Positions 1-8,607 of a stretch of 64,000 nt of DNA are shown here, in pieces. Both the position numbers and the translations under genes were made by a program. Under the pieces are notes generated by a model, which did no database searches, was not told where the DNA came from, and worked only from the letters and a program-made list of their open reading frames with translations. Numbering within the stretch: position 1 is the stretch's first letter; each line of letters opens with the position of its first letter. The DNA is from Lysobacterales bacterium (GTDB lineage: Bacteria > Pseudomonadota > Gammaproteobacteria > Xanthomonadales > Xanthomonadaceae): assembly GCA_020442465.1 (NCBI GenBank), contig JAGRJY010000108.1, positions 310,001-374,000 of the forward strand, written 5' to 3'.

Positions 1-1
1 C

Positions 2-961
2 TATTCGCACGTGGCCCAGGGCAGCGGCGGCGCGCTGATGCAGCCGTCCATCTCCGGCATCTTCCGCGAACTCGACATCGCGGCCGACATGTTCAAGGAC
101 CTCGGCTGGATCAGCGGCGACAAACCCGTCCCCGCCGACATCCTGCCGCCCGACGCCCAGTTCTTCGATGTGACCCGCAGCGGCCACGGATTCGACATCC
201 GCCGAATCGACGGCACCGATGACCTGTACTACCTGGTGTTCTACACCTTCGACACCCAGGGCAATCCGGAGTGGTACAACGCGATCGGGCGCGTGCATGA
301 CGGGCTGTTCATGCCCGAGCGCAATCCGGCCGGCGACAGCCTGGCCAACAACCTCTTCCGCGAAGGGCAAACCCCTCAAACGGTGATCGACACCAGCCCG
401 GCATTCAGCGGCCAGATCCGGGTCGACTACAAGGGTGCCGCGAATGCACCGAACTGCTTCGGTGGCCCGGCCAACCGGCCGGTCGACGATTCACTGGGCG
501 TGATGACCTGGGCATTGGGCGTCGACGCCGATCGCTGGTGTGTGCAGCCCATCACCGTCGACAGCGCCGGCATCCAGACCGACATCTCGGGCATCTGGTT
601 CGATCCAACTGACTCGGGCTGGGGCATCACCTTCGTCAGCTTCCCCGGGGCGAGTGGAGACGGCCTCGCCGCGCAGATCTACTATCCGGATGCGACCGGC
701 GCCGGGCGCTGGGGCCTGATGTTCACCGACAGCCATGTGCCGGGCTCGACCTACCCCGTATTCCATCCGCGCAATGGCTATTGCCGCACCTGCCCGGCCA
801 GTGAAGTCGCCTTCGACCAGCAGATCGGCACGATCACCGTGGACATCGGTGGTTCGGGTGAGCCGAAGGTGTCGATCGACATTACCTACCCCGGCGCGCA
901 GGGCGGTCGTTTCATGCGCACCGACTCTTCGGTGATCACCGCGAGCACGCGGCGTTTCTGA
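2..961 (+). CDS. C-terminal part of a secreted protein, possibly metalloprotease-related (truncated by window edge)
   Basis: The frame is open through the left edge, so only the last 319 residues are present. The first residues, with LMQPSISG and then FKDLGW, resemble the stretch that ends the catalytic part of some secreted zinc metalloproteases and PA-domain proteins, where an LM-x-P and a D-x-GW motif follow the active site; no active-site residues are visible here. After this come two copies of one module: SGHGFDIRRI followed by YYLVFYTFDTQGNPEW, and DSGWGITF followed by AAQIYYPDATGAGRWG. The same kind of module occurs in the secreted protein at 2368-3441. Paired Cys residues (NCFGG, RWCVQ, CRTCP) fit an exported protein. 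Protease assignment is an inference from the first 35 residues. Confidence 0.6.
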   Translation, partial: YSHVAQGSGGALMQPSISGIFRELDIAADMFKDLGWISGDKPVPADILPPDAQFFDVTRSGHGFDIRRIDGTDDLYYLVFYTFDTQGNPEWYNAIGRVHDGLFMPERNPAGDSLANNLFREGQTPQTVIDTSPAFSGQIRVDYKGAANAPNCFGGPANRPVDDSLGVMTWALGVDADRWCVQPITVDSAGIQTDISGIWFDPTDSGWGITFVSFPGASGDGLAAQIYYPDATGAGRWGLMFTDSHVPGSTYPVFHPRNGYCRTCPASEVAFDQQIGTITVDIGGSGEPKVSIDITYPGAQGGRFMRTDSSVITASTRRF

Positions 962-1171
962 TCTGCCCTCGCTCGGCGTAGCGTCGGCTGCGCCGGGTTC
1001 GATGGCCACGGGTCGGCATCTGCTCATCGCGCGGATGGCGGCTCCGCTTGCGGCGAGGCAGCATTGGGCAGGCTTGCCCTGCGCGAACAGGCCGCGCAGC
1101 ACGCACGCTCCTGTCCCCCTGTCCCCGCACGACCCGCAGTGCGAGTCGTGCAGTCGAGCGGTCCGCGCGAA

Positions 1172-2182
1172 TCAGCCGATGGCGCGGGCGGCGATGGCCT
1201 CGGCGAACTGCTGAGTATTGGCCGATCCGCCGAGGTCGGGCGTGAGGTGATCGCGCGCTTCCATGGTCGCCACGATGGCCCGACGCAGCCGGCGGGCCTC
1301 GTCTTCGCGCCCGAGGTGGCTGAGCATCTGCGCCGCACCCAGCAGCAGCGCGCAGGGGTTCGCGATGCCCTTGCCCGCAATATCCGGGGCCGAACCATGC
1401 ACCGCTTCGAAGATGGCCGCTTCGGTGCCGATGTTCGCCCCGGGCGCCAAGCCCAGGCCGCCGACCAGGCCGGCGCACAAATCGGACACGATGTCGCCGA
1501 ACAGGTTGGTGGTGACGATGACGTCGAACTGCTCCGGCCGCATCACCAGCTGCATGCAGGTATTGTCGACGATCATCTCCTGTGACTCGATGTCCGGATA
1601 GTCGGCACCGACCTGGCGCGCCGTGCGCAGAAACAGCCCCGACGTCGACTTCAGGATGTTCGCCTTGTGCACGATCGTGACTTTCTTGCGACCGAGCTTG
1701 CGCGCCATGTCGAACGCGAACCGGCAGATGCGCTCAGAACCGCGACGGGTGATCTTCTGGGTCAGCGTGGCCACTTCGCCGTCCGGCGAGAGTTGCTGGC
1801 CCTCGCCGATATAGGCGCCTTCGGTGTTCTCGCGCACCGTGATGATGTCGACGCCGGCGTATCGCGACTTGGTGTTCGGAAAGCTGATCGCCGGACGCAC
1901 GTTGGCGTACAGGTCAAAACGCTTGCGCAGCTCCACGTTGATCGAGGAAAAGCCCTCGCCCACCGGCGTCGTCAACGGGCTCTTGAGCGCGACGCGGTGC
2001 TTGTGGATGGCATCGAGCGTGGCCTGCGGCAGCAGCTCGCCGCTCTCGTTGTAGGCCGCCAGGCCAGCCTCGACGAATTCATAGTTGAGACCCAGTTCCA
2101 TGCGGTCGAGCACCCGCAGGGTGGCGTCCATGATTTCCGGGCCAATGCCGTCGCCACGGATCACGGCGATCGTTTGCGTCAT
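1172..2182 (-). CDS. NAD-dependent isocitrate dehydrogenase
   Basis: 336 residues, the usual length for the monomer of the NAD-type isocitrate/isopropylmalate dehydrogenase family. It should oxidise isocitrate to 2-oxoglutarate in the TCA cycle, in the cytoplasm. Visible motifs: GDGIGPEI near residue 10, the substrate loop SINVELRKRF followed by DLYANVRP near 80-98, TEGAYIGEG near 115, the VHKANILK lysine near 168, the metal-binding DNTCMQLV and NLFGDIVSDL blocks, and the nucleotide loop EAVHGSAPDIAGKGIANP near 260. The S-x-N-x-x-LRK loop fits isocitrate rather than isopropylmalate. The ATG opens directly on MTQTIAVIRGDGIGPE, the normal family start. It is convergent with the truncated gene to its left and stands alone. 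NAD preference is from family resemblance, not measured. Confidence 0.9.
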   Translation of the reverse strand: MTQTIAVIRGDGIGPEIMDATLRVLDRMELGLNYEFVEAGLAAYNESGELLPQATLDAIHKHRVALKSPLTTPVGEGFSSINVELRKRFDLYANVRPAISFPNTKSRYAGVDIITVRENTEGAYIGEGQQLSPDGEVATLTQKITRRGSERICRFAFDMARKLGRKKVTIVHKANILKSTSGLFLRTARQVGADYPDIESQEMIVDNTCMQLVMRPEQFDVIVTTNLFGDIVSDLCAGLVGGLGLAPGANIGTEAAIFEAVHGSAPDIAGKGIANPCALLLGAAQMLSHLGREDEARRLRRAIVATMEARDHLTPDLGGSANTQQFAEAIAARAIG

Positions 2183-2367
2183 CGGATTACCTCGAGATTC
2201 AGTCGTTCGGGAGGGCGCGACGCGTGCGGGGGCCTGGGCATTCGTGTCCCGGCGGGCGGAGCCCGATGGGCCGGAAAAGGCCGAACGAAGCGCTGTGGAG
2301 GGCGCGGATTATCGCCCAGATGCGGCGAACCGGTATAGTTCGAGCCTGAACTCCACGCGAATCCTCC

Positions 2368-3441
2368 GTGCGCGCTTCGATCCGATTTCTTCCCATGCTG
2401 CTGCTCGGTGCGTTCGCGGGCAGCGCCCACGCCGATGCCCAACGCATTGCGCTGTGGCCCGAGCAGCCGGCGGTCGGCACCCCATTCCGCATCGAGCTTG
2501 AAGGCGTCTGGGCCAAGACCTGCGCACCGCGCGTCGAACGGGCGTTCGTCGACGGCGCGGACATCCACCTCGTGGTAGCCAGCCAGAAGAAGGCCGCCTG
2601 CGCCGGCGCGCAAACCGAATCCGCGAAGGTCCTCAGCGCCTCGCCGGGCGAAAGCGAACTGCGCGCCGAGTCTGCCGGGGTCTACCGTCTTTATGCGCAC
2701 GACGCCACCAGCGGCGAGATGCTGGCCTTTTCCCTTGCGCGCATCGGCGACGATCCGCTCGCGACCACGCCGGAATCGGGCCTGTGGTGGCCGGAGCCGG
2801 GCGGCGAATTCGCCAACAGCGGGCCGGGATTCGGCGTGCAGGTGGAAATGCAGGGTGACGTCCTCGCCCTCACTGCCACCGGCTATCGCGATTCCGGCCA
2901 GGCTGCGTGGTGGTTCGGCGCAGGTTCGCTGCAATCCAACCTCAGCACGCTTTCGTTGAGCGCCCTGACCGGCGGCAGCGCGCCGTTCGGCGTCTACGCG
3001 GCACCGAAAGAAGCAGAACCCGCCGGCAATGTGCATGTCTCGTGGTTGAGCGCAGCGCGCGCCGTATTCTGGTTCGAGCGCGTCGACCCGGCCAGCGGAA
3101 AGCGCACGGTCAACCCGATTTCGATGGCACGGTTTGCGTTCGGCATGCGCCCCGGACGAGGCTGGCTGGGTACCTGGGCCGTGCAGTGGGAAGGACTGGA
3201 CACCGAGCGCGTACGCTTCGACCGGATCATCGAGACCGAAGGCGGATTCGAACTGTCCGATGCGCGTACCGGCCTGGCGCTACAATGCGTCTGGGCCCTC
3301 GACCGGCCGCAGTCGCCTCCGCAGACCTGTCAGCTCAGCAGTGACGACGGGCTCGAGGCGAGCCTCAGCGACATCGGCCTGCGCTCGCTCCGCGGCGTGA
3401 GCGAAGCCGGCGGCGTGCGTCTGCAGATGCTGGAGCCCTAG
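2368..3441 (+). CDS. Secreted protein of unknown function carrying the W/G-rich repeated module
   Basis: 357 residues from a GTG start. The first 23 residues form a clear Sec signal peptide (RFLPMLLLGAFAGSAHADAQ), which decides the start. No enzyme motif is visible. Around residues 130-190 it has SGLWWPEPGGEF, then GPGFGVQVEMQGDVLALTAT and QAAWWFGAGS, the same pattern (SG-x-G-h-x-h, a tyrosine or threonine strand, then GxxxWW) as the two modules in the protein at 2-961. A later part with GRGWLGTWAVQWEG may be another degenerate copy. Cys pairs (TCAPR, KKAACAG, LQCVW, QTCQL) suggest disulfides. It is divergent from the isocitrate dehydrogenase gene, sharing a 185-bp intergenic region. Likely periplasmic or extracellular; function unknown. 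Confidence 0.7.
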   Translation: MRASIRFLPMLLLGAFAGSAHADAQRIALWPEQPAVGTPFRIELEGVWAKTCAPRVERAFVDGADIHLVVASQKKAACAGAQTESAKVLSASPGESELRAESAGVYRLYAHDATSGEMLAFSLARIGDDPLATTPESGLWWPEPGGEFANSGPGFGVQVEMQGDVLALTATGYRDSGQAAWWFGAGSLQSNLSTLSLSALTGGSAPFGVYAAPKEAEPAGNVHVSWLSAARAVFWFERVDPASGKRTVNPISMARFAFGMRPGRGWLGTWAVQWEGLDTERVRFDRIIETEGGFELSDARTGLALQCVWALDRPQSPPQTCQLSSDDGLEASLSDIGLRSLRGVSEAGGVRLQMLEP

Positions 3442-3628
3442 GGCGTCCGTCGTGCGGCCTGCTGGGCGGATCGCTTCGCTGCAGCGTGCACCGACCCGAC
3501 CCGTGCACCGACACGCCGTTCGCGCGTCGACGCTTCAATCCACGCGATAGCTCGACGCGGCTCGCGGCGCGCATGCCGAATCTGCCACGCGACCGCAGCT
3601 CGTTCGGCGATCGGCGCCGCAGCAAAGC

Positions 3629-4042
3629 TCAGCTGCCGCCGTGACCTGACCCGCAATCGGCGGGCGCCTCGGCGTCGCCCGCCTCCAGCCGATCGAGAAA
3701 GTCGACGGCCCGGCGCAGGTGCGGGATGACGATGCTGCCGCCCACGACCAGTCCGACGCTGAAGGTCTCGAAGAGCTCATCCCGCGTCACCCCGACTTCC
3801 TTGCACTGGGCGATGTGGTAGCTGATGCAATCGTCGCAACGCAGCACCATCGAAGCCACCAGGCCGAGCAACTCCTTGGTCTTGGCATCGAGCGCGCCGG
3901 GCCGGTAGGTCTGGGTGTCGAGCGCGAAGAACCGGCGGACCACCTGGTTGTCTTCGGCCAGGATGCGCTCGTTCATCCTCTTGCGAAACGCGGTGAACTC
4001 GGCCACGCGGTCCTGCTGCGATGCGTCGTCCGGCGGACTCAT
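3629..4042 (-). CDS. Carboxymuconolactone decarboxylase/AhpD-like protein
   Basis: 137 residues. The core has the AhpD-type redox motif in CDDCISYHIAQCKEVG (CxxC followed by SxxxH), preceded by LDAKTKELLGLVASMVLR, which is the usual approach helix of this family. Members act as small thiol peroxidase partners or as gamma-carboxymuconolactone decarboxylases; the CxxC favours a redox role. The start codon ATG overlaps the stop of the upstream glutaredoxin gene by ATGA, so the two are translationally coupled, which also supports thiol chemistry. The tail ends in a His/Gly/Ser-rich CGSGHGGS that may bind metal. The open frame runs further upstream but that part reads as the glutaredoxin gene in another frame, so it was excluded. 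Confidence 0.8.
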   Translation of the reverse strand: MSPPDDASQQDRVAEFTAFRKRMNERILAEDNQVVRRFFALDTQTYRPGALDAKTKELLGLVASMVLRCDDCISYHIAQCKEVGVTRDELFETFSVGLVVGGSIVIPHLRRAVDFLDRLEAGDAEAPADCGSGHGGS

Positions 4043-4299
4043 GCCGCGGTCTCCAGGATCGCGCGCAGCTCGCCGCTGCGTTCCAGGGCCACCAGCTCTT
4101 CGTAGCCGCCCACGTGGTGATCGCCGACGAAAATCTGCGGCACGCTGGTTCGACGCGCACGTTCGATCATCTCGGCGCGACGGACCGGGTCGGCGTCGAC
4201 GCGCACTTCGTGCCAGGTGTTGCCGCGGTTCTTGAGAAAGTTCTTGGCGGCCACGCAGTACGGGCAAAACCCGGTGGTGTACATGACGATGGCAGACAT
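4039..4299 (-). CDS. grxC: Glutaredoxin 3 (GrxC-type)
   Basis: 86 residues, typical for a class I dithiol glutaredoxin. It should reduce disulfides and glutathione mixed disulfides in the cytoplasm at the expense of glutathione. The active site is FCPYC near residues 10-14 in MYTTGFCPYCVAAKNFL, the cis-proline loop is TSVPQIFVG near 50, and the glutathione-binding GGYEEL follows. I chose the ATG at 4299 because MSAIVMYTT begins the first beta strand directly; the 19 residues available upstream look non-coding. It overlaps the next gene (AhpD-like) by four bases, so both are probably one short redox operon. Confidence 0.92.
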   Translation of the reverse strand: MSAIVMYTTGFCPYCVAAKNFLKNRGNTWHEVRVDADPVRRAEMIERARRTSVPQIFVGDHHVGGYEELVALERSGELRAILETAA

Positions 4300-4378
4300 G
4301 GCGCTCCGGTGGCGATGCGTTCTGCCCCACATGGTAGTGCAAGCCGGGCGATTCAAGCGTCGTGAAGGCGCCTGGCTC

Positions 4379-4398
4379 GCCGCAGCGGCCGCTGCGGC
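4379..4398. repeat. Perfect 20-bp palindrome in the grxC-bepA intergenic region
   Basis: The sequence GCCGCAGCGGCCGCTGCGGC is its own reverse complement over all 20 bases. It lies between the divergent starts of grxC (4299) and the BepA-like gene (4544). It could be an operator or a cruciform-forming site; nothing else in the window identifies a binding protein. Confidence 0.5.
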
Positions 4399-4543
4399 CC
4401 GGGAACCTTGGCTGTTTCCCTGCGGTCCCAGCGCTGCAGCGGCCGAGTCGCGGAGAGCGCGCTCTGCGAAGGCACGCCGGGCGTTCAGGCGGCCCTTAGC
4501 GGATTCTTAAGCGTGCCGCCGTACACTGGACCCTGCGCCTCCG

Positions 4544-6187
4544 ATGCAGCCGGACACCAACGAAGCCATGCCCAACAGCTCCATACCGACATTGCGATGG
4601 CTCGCTGTCGCCCTGGCCGCCACCCTGACCTGCGGCACGGGCACGCTGCATGCGCAGGATCACGACCTGCCCGACATGGGCAGCTCGGCAGACACCCTCA
4701 TCACGCCGGCCCAGGAGGCCGGGTACGGCGCGCAGATGCTCGGTGAACTGCGCCGCCTGGGCATGACCATCGAAGACCCTTTGCTCGACGAGTGGATCGG
4801 CAATCTCGGTCATCGCCTGGCTGCCTACAGCGATCGCCCGGATCAACCGTTCACCTTCTTCCTGATCCGCGACCGCGCGATCAATGCCTTCGCCACCCTC
4901 GGCGGCTACATCGCCATGAACACGGGCCTGGTACTCACCGCCGAGCGCGAGGACGAAGTGGCCGCCGTGCTGGCCCACGAAATCGCCCATGCGACGCAGC
5001 GCCATATCGTCCGCTCGGTCGAGGCCGCACAGAAGGACAGCCTGCCCATCCTGCTCGGCATGCTCGGCGCCGTGGTGGCCGCACAGCAGGCAGGCGGGGA
5101 TGGCGACGCCACCCAGGCCGCCATCGCCGGCGGTTTGGCGCTGCTGCAGCAGCGGCAGATCAATTTCACCCGGTCCAATGAGCACGAAGCCGACCGCATC
5201 GGCATTGGCGTCCTCGCCAAGGCCGGCTACGACCCGGTGGCCATGGCCGATTTCTTCGGCCGGATGCTGCGTGCCACCCGCTCGCAGGGCGACTCCGTGC
5301 CCGATTTCTTGCGCACGCATCCGGTGACCACCACGCGCATCAGCGAGGCCAAGGATCGCGCCCAGCGGCTGCAGCCGACGCCGAGACCGGCGCTGGCGCC
5401 TTCGTCGTTGGGCACGCTGGGCAGCATCGACGTCGGCACCGTGCTGGTGTCGAGCCCCGGTCCCGATCCCCGCACCTTCGCTTTCGCGCGCGAACGCATG
5501 CGCGTGCTGGGCGCTTCCACGGCCGCGGAGGCTGCCAGCGAATACCACAAGCGTCTGCGCGCCGGAGATGCGCTCAACGACGCCGAACGCTACGGCATGG
5601 CCATCGCGGACATGCTGTCCGGCCAGGCCGATCGCGCTGCCACAGCGCTCGAGGCGCTTTCCGCGCAACATCCCGATCTGTTCTGGGTGGAGCTGGCGCA
5701 TGCCGAGGCGCTGCACCGCGCCGGCCGCGCATCGCAGGCCGAGCAGGCATTCGAGACATTGCTGCGGCGCCTGCCGAACAGCAGCGCCGTGGCCATCGCC
5801 TATGCAAGCGCCCTGGCCGAACACGGCACGCGCGAACATGGCCAGCGCGCGATGGAAGTGCTGCGCCCGCTCCTCTCTTCGGCCTCCTACGACCCGTCCT
5901 TCCAGCGCAGCTTTGCGCGCGCCGCCGAACTGGCGGGCGATATTCCCCGCGCGGCGGAGGCCCACGCGGAGGCCGCGTTCCTCAGCGGTCGCGCCGAAGA
6001 CGCGCTGAATCAGCTGCAGCGGCTGAAGGAGCGCACCGATCTCGACTACGTGCAGCGCGCGCGCGTCGAGGCCCGGATTTCGGCCATGACGCCCATCGTG
6101 CTCGAGCTTCGTGCGCGTGGCATTCGTCCGGACGGAAGCAGCCGCAACAACGGCAGCGGACTGAGTCTGCACGCCGACCTGCACTGA
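4544..6187 (+). CDS. bepA: BepA/YfgC-like periplasmic M48 metalloprotease with TPR repeats
   Basis: 547 residues. BepA acts in the periplasm on outer-membrane protein assembly, promoting LptD maturation and degrading stalled BAM substrates. The N-terminus is a signal peptide ending LTCGTGTLHAQ. The M48 zinc site is HEIAH at residues 145-149 with the downstream glutamate in NEHEADRIGI near 210. RDRAINAFATLGGYIAMNTGL just before HEIAH is the usual active-site strand. Residues from about 345 to 520 are alpha-helical with TPR-like pairs (LFWVELAHAEALHRAGRASQ and similar). A second in-frame ATG at 4568 would give a shorter n-region for the signal peptide and is an equally good start. It stands alone, divergent from grxC. 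Confidence 0.88.
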   Translation: MQPDTNEAMPNSSIPTLRWLAVALAATLTCGTGTLHAQDHDLPDMGSSADTLITPAQEAGYGAQMLGELRRLGMTIEDPLLDEWIGNLGHRLAAYSDRPDQPFTFFLIRDRAINAFATLGGYIAMNTGLVLTAEREDEVAAVLAHEIAHATQRHIVRSVEAAQKDSLPILLGMLGAVVAAQQAGGDGDATQAAIAGGLALLQQRQINFTRSNEHEADRIGIGVLAKAGYDPVAMADFFGRMLRATRSQGDSVPDFLRTHPVTTTRISEAKDRAQRLQPTPRPALAPSSLGTLGSIDVGTVLVSSPGPDPRTFAFARERMRVLGASTAAEAASEYHKRLRAGDALNDAERYGMAIADMLSGQADRAATALEALSAQHPDLFWVELAHAEALHRAGRASQAEQAFETLLRRLPNSSAVAIAYASALAEHGTREHGQRAMEVLRPLLSSASYDPSFQRSFARAAELAGDIPRAAEAHAEAAFLSGRAEDALNQLQRLKERTDLDYVQRARVEARISAMTPIVLELRARGIRPDGSSRNNGSGLSLHADLH

Positions 6188-6204
6188 TCCGCGCCCGCGC
6201 GTAT

Positions 6205-6233
6205 GCCGGGTCGGCATGCGGTCTTGACCCGGC
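6205..6233 (+). terminator. Candidate hairpin after the BepA-like gene
   Basis: GCCGGGTC and GACCCGGC (8 bp) flank a 13-base loop, starting 18 bases after the stop. There is no clear run of T, so this is only a candidate termination or pausing site. Confidence 0.35.
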
Positions 6234-6323
6234 TCTCCGGGCGTCCGTTTCGCTGCGCCGCATTCAACAACGGCTTCCCAGCTGGACCAGCAAGCAGCGA
6301 CCGCGCCGGCCTGACCGCCCGGA

Positions 6324-6352
6324 GCGTCATCCATCCGTCACAAAACTGCCGT
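6324..6352 (+). promoter_or_regulatory. Tandem Pho boxes upstream of phoB
   Basis: Three 7-bp direct repeats with 4-bp spacers: GCGTCAT, CCAT, CCGTCAC, AAAA, CTGCCGT. This matches the 11-bp periodicity of PhoB sites (consensus CTGTCAT with A/T-rich spacer). A fourth, poorer repeat TCCGTTG follows at 6357-6363, and a -10-like TATTCT sits at 6371-6376, in the position expected for a PhoB-activated promoter that lacks a good -35. The ATG of phoB is at 6387. The array implies that phoB is autoregulated under phosphate limitation. Confidence 0.65.
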
Positions 6353-6386
6353 AATTTCCGTTGCGAACTGTATTCTCGGCAACCGG

Positions 6387-7073
6387 ATGAGCAAGCAAAT
6401 CCTGATCATCGACGACGAGCCAGCGATTCGCGACATGGTCGCGTTCGCCCTGCGCCGCGGCGAGTACGAACCGGCCCTCGCTGCCGACGCACGCGAAGCA
6501 CAGCTGCGCATTGCCGAGCGCGTGCCCGACCTGATCCTGCTCGACTGGATGCTGCCGGGCACCAGCGGCCTCGAACTCGCGCGACGTTTCCGGCGCGAAT
6601 CGATGACTCGCGAGGTGCCGATCATCATGCTCACGGCCCGCGGCGAGGAAAACGACCGGGTCAACGGACTGGAGGCCGGGGTCGACGACTACGTCGTCAA
6701 GCCCTTCTCCGCACGCGAGCTTCTGGCCCGCATCAAGGCAGTCCTGCGCCGCACCCGTGGCGACGACGACGGCTCGGTCAACATCGGCAAGCTGCGCATC
6801 GACGGCGCTGCCCATCGCGTATTTGCCGAAGAGCAGCCGGTGGCGATCGGGCCGACCGAGTATCGCCTGTTGCTGTTCTTCATGACTCATGCAGAGCGCG
6901 TCTACTCCCGCGCCCAGCTGCTCGATCACGTCTGGGGTGGCACGGTCTACGTCGAGGAGCGCACGGTGGACGTGCACATTCGACGACTGCGCAAGACGCT
7001 TGAACCGTTCGGACTCGAGAACATGGTGCAGACCGTCCGTGGAGCAGGCTATCGCTTCTCGGCCAGCTACTGA
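6387..7073 (+). CDS. phoB: Phosphate regulon response regulator PhoB
   Basis: 228 residues, the normal PhoB length. The receiver domain occupies residues 1-120 with the acidic pair in IIDDEPAIRD, phospho-acceptor Asp53 in LLDWMLPG, and the switch lysine in YVVKPFSARELLAR. The C-terminal 100 residues are a winged helix (GPTEYRLLLFFM, RAQLLDHVWG, ERTVDVHIRRLRK, VRGAGYRFS). MLPGTSG and the placement before phoR identify PhoB among the OmpR-like regulators. It should bind Pho boxes, activating phosphate uptake and scavenging genes when phosphate is scarce. Pho boxes lie just upstream, and phoR begins 127 bases after its stop. Confidence 0.95.
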   Translation: MSKQILIIDDEPAIRDMVAFALRRGEYEPALAADAREAQLRIAERVPDLILLDWMLPGTSGLELARRFRRESMTREVPIIMLTARGEENDRVNGLEAGVDDYVVKPFSARELLARIKAVLRRTRGDDDGSVNIGKLRIDGAAHRVFAEEQPVAIGPTEYRLLLFFMTHAERVYSRAQLLDHVWGGTVYVEERTVDVHIRRLRKTLEPFGLENMVQTVRGAGYRFSASY

Positions 7074-7200
7074 GCACCCGGCCCACTGCGGGTGAACGCA
7101 CGCTGCCGAATCGGCGAGCTTCACGCCTGATCCCAATACCGCAGCTCCGCGGCTGCACCCACCCTGACTCGCCGCCCGGCGCGGGCGCTACCATGACGCC

Positions 7201-8508
7201 ATGAATCGTTTTCCCGCGCGGGCCTGGCAGCATTCGTTCTGGCGACTCTGCGGCGCCGTACTGCTCGGCCTGCTGCTTGGCGGCATGCTCGGCCGTCCGC
7301 TCGCCGGCCTGTCAGTCGCGCTTGCAGCTGCCCTGGCCTGGCATTACCTGCAGTTGCATCGTCTGCTTCGCATCCTGTCCAGCCGACGGAGTCTGGTGCC
7401 CCCGGAGGGCTGGGGCGTCTTCAGCGAGCTCGAGCAAATCCTGTACGAACGCCAGCGCGAATCGCGTCAGCGCAAGCTGCGCCTTCGCGCGCTGCTGAAG
7501 TCGTTCCGGGAGGCGGCAGCAGCCCTGCCTGACGCCGTGGTCGTGGTCGGACGGCAAGACCAGCGCATTGCCTGGTTCAATTCGGCGGCAGAGACCGTGC
7601 TGGGGCTCAAGCCGACCCAGGACGTGGGCACCCGGCTGAACTACCTGATCCGGGTTCCCAGGGTGCTGAGTTGGCTGGAGTCCGGCGGCGAAGAGCCGCT
7701 GCTGGACGTACCCTCGCCTGCCGATCCGTCGATCAGGCTTTCCTTCCGCTTGATCGACTACACCCGTGAACAGCGCCTGCTGATCGTGCGCGACATCAGC
7801 AAGCTGATGCAGCTCGAACAGGTGCGGCGTGACTTCGTCGCCAACGTCAGCCACGAACTGCGTACGCCGCTGACCGTGATCCACGGCTATCTCGACCTGC
7901 TCGACCCGGAGGACGCGCCGATGTGGGCCGACGTGATCGGCGAGATGCGCAAGCAGTCGAGTCGCATGACCAGTATCGTCGAGGACCTGCTGACGCTCTC
8001 ACGCCTCGAGTCGCTCGACCGCCTGCAGGGAGAGCCGGTGGACATGCGGGCCATGCTGGCGACGCTCAAGCGCGATGCCGAGGCGCTGAGCCAGGGTCGT
8101 CACACCGTGTCGATCGAAAGCCTTTCTTCCCACGACCTGACCGGATCGCCCAAGGAACTGCAGAGCGCGTTCGGCAATCTGGTGAGCAACGCGGTGCGCT
8201 ATACGCAGAACGGGGGACGCATCCACATCACTTGGTCGGTCGACGACAGCGGCGCCGGCCTGCTGCAGGTCGCCGACAACGGCCCTGGCATCGCCGCGCA
8301 GCATCTTGGCCGCATCACCGAACGGTTCTACCGGGTGTCGACCAGCCGCTCGCGCGACAGCGGCGGTACTGGACTGGGCCTGGCGATCGTCAAGCATGCG
8401 CTGCATCTGCACCAGGCAGAGCTGCAGATCGAAAGCGAGGTCGGCAGTGGCAGCGTATTTCGCTGCCGCTTTCCGGCAACGAGACTGCTTGAGCCCGAAT
8501 CGGACTGA
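7201..8508 (+). CDS. phoR: Phosphate regulon sensor histidine kinase PhoR
   Basis: 435 residues, normal for PhoR. Two short membrane segments lie near residues 13-32 and 36-50 (GAVLLGLLLGGMLG and LAGLSVALAAALAW) with almost no periplasmic loop, as in other PhoR proteins. A PAS domain follows (ALPDAVVVVGRQDQRIAWFN, residues 105-195), then the HisKA domain with His218 in VSHELRTPL, the N box ELQSAFGNLVSNAV, the G1 box VADNGPGI and the G2 box GTGLGLAIVKH. It phosphorylates PhoB in low phosphate and dephosphorylates it in high phosphate, taking its signal from the Pst-PhoU complex, which is not in this window. It is probably co-transcribed with phoB. Confidence 0.95.
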   Translation: MNRFPARAWQHSFWRLCGAVLLGLLLGGMLGRPLAGLSVALAAALAWHYLQLHRLLRILSSRRSLVPPEGWGVFSELEQILYERQRESRQRKLRLRALLKSFREAAAALPDAVVVVGRQDQRIAWFNSAAETVLGLKPTQDVGTRLNYLIRVPRVLSWLESGGEEPLLDVPSPADPSIRLSFRLIDYTREQRLLIVRDISKLMQLEQVRRDFVANVSHELRTPLTVIHGYLDLLDPEDAPMWADVIGEMRKQSSRMTSIVEDLLTLSRLESLDRLQGEPVDMRAMLATLKRDAEALSQGRHTVSIESLSSHDLTGSPKELQSAFGNLVSNAVRYTQNGGRIHITWSVDDSGAGLLQVADNGPGIAAQHLGRITERFYRVSTSRSRDSGGTGLGLAIVKHALHLHQAELQIESEVGSGSVFRCRFPATRLLEPESD

Positions 8509-8607
8509 TTCCAGCACCGGACCGGTGCGCGCAGCCGCCGTGTCGCATTCGGCGTCGAATCGGCCTGCTAGACTCGCGGTTTCCGGCATCACCGCGACTT
8601 TCCCAGC

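Noticed and set aside
4496..6334. A 612-residue minus-strand open frame under the BepA-like gene
   Set aside because: Antisense composition and no recognisable features.
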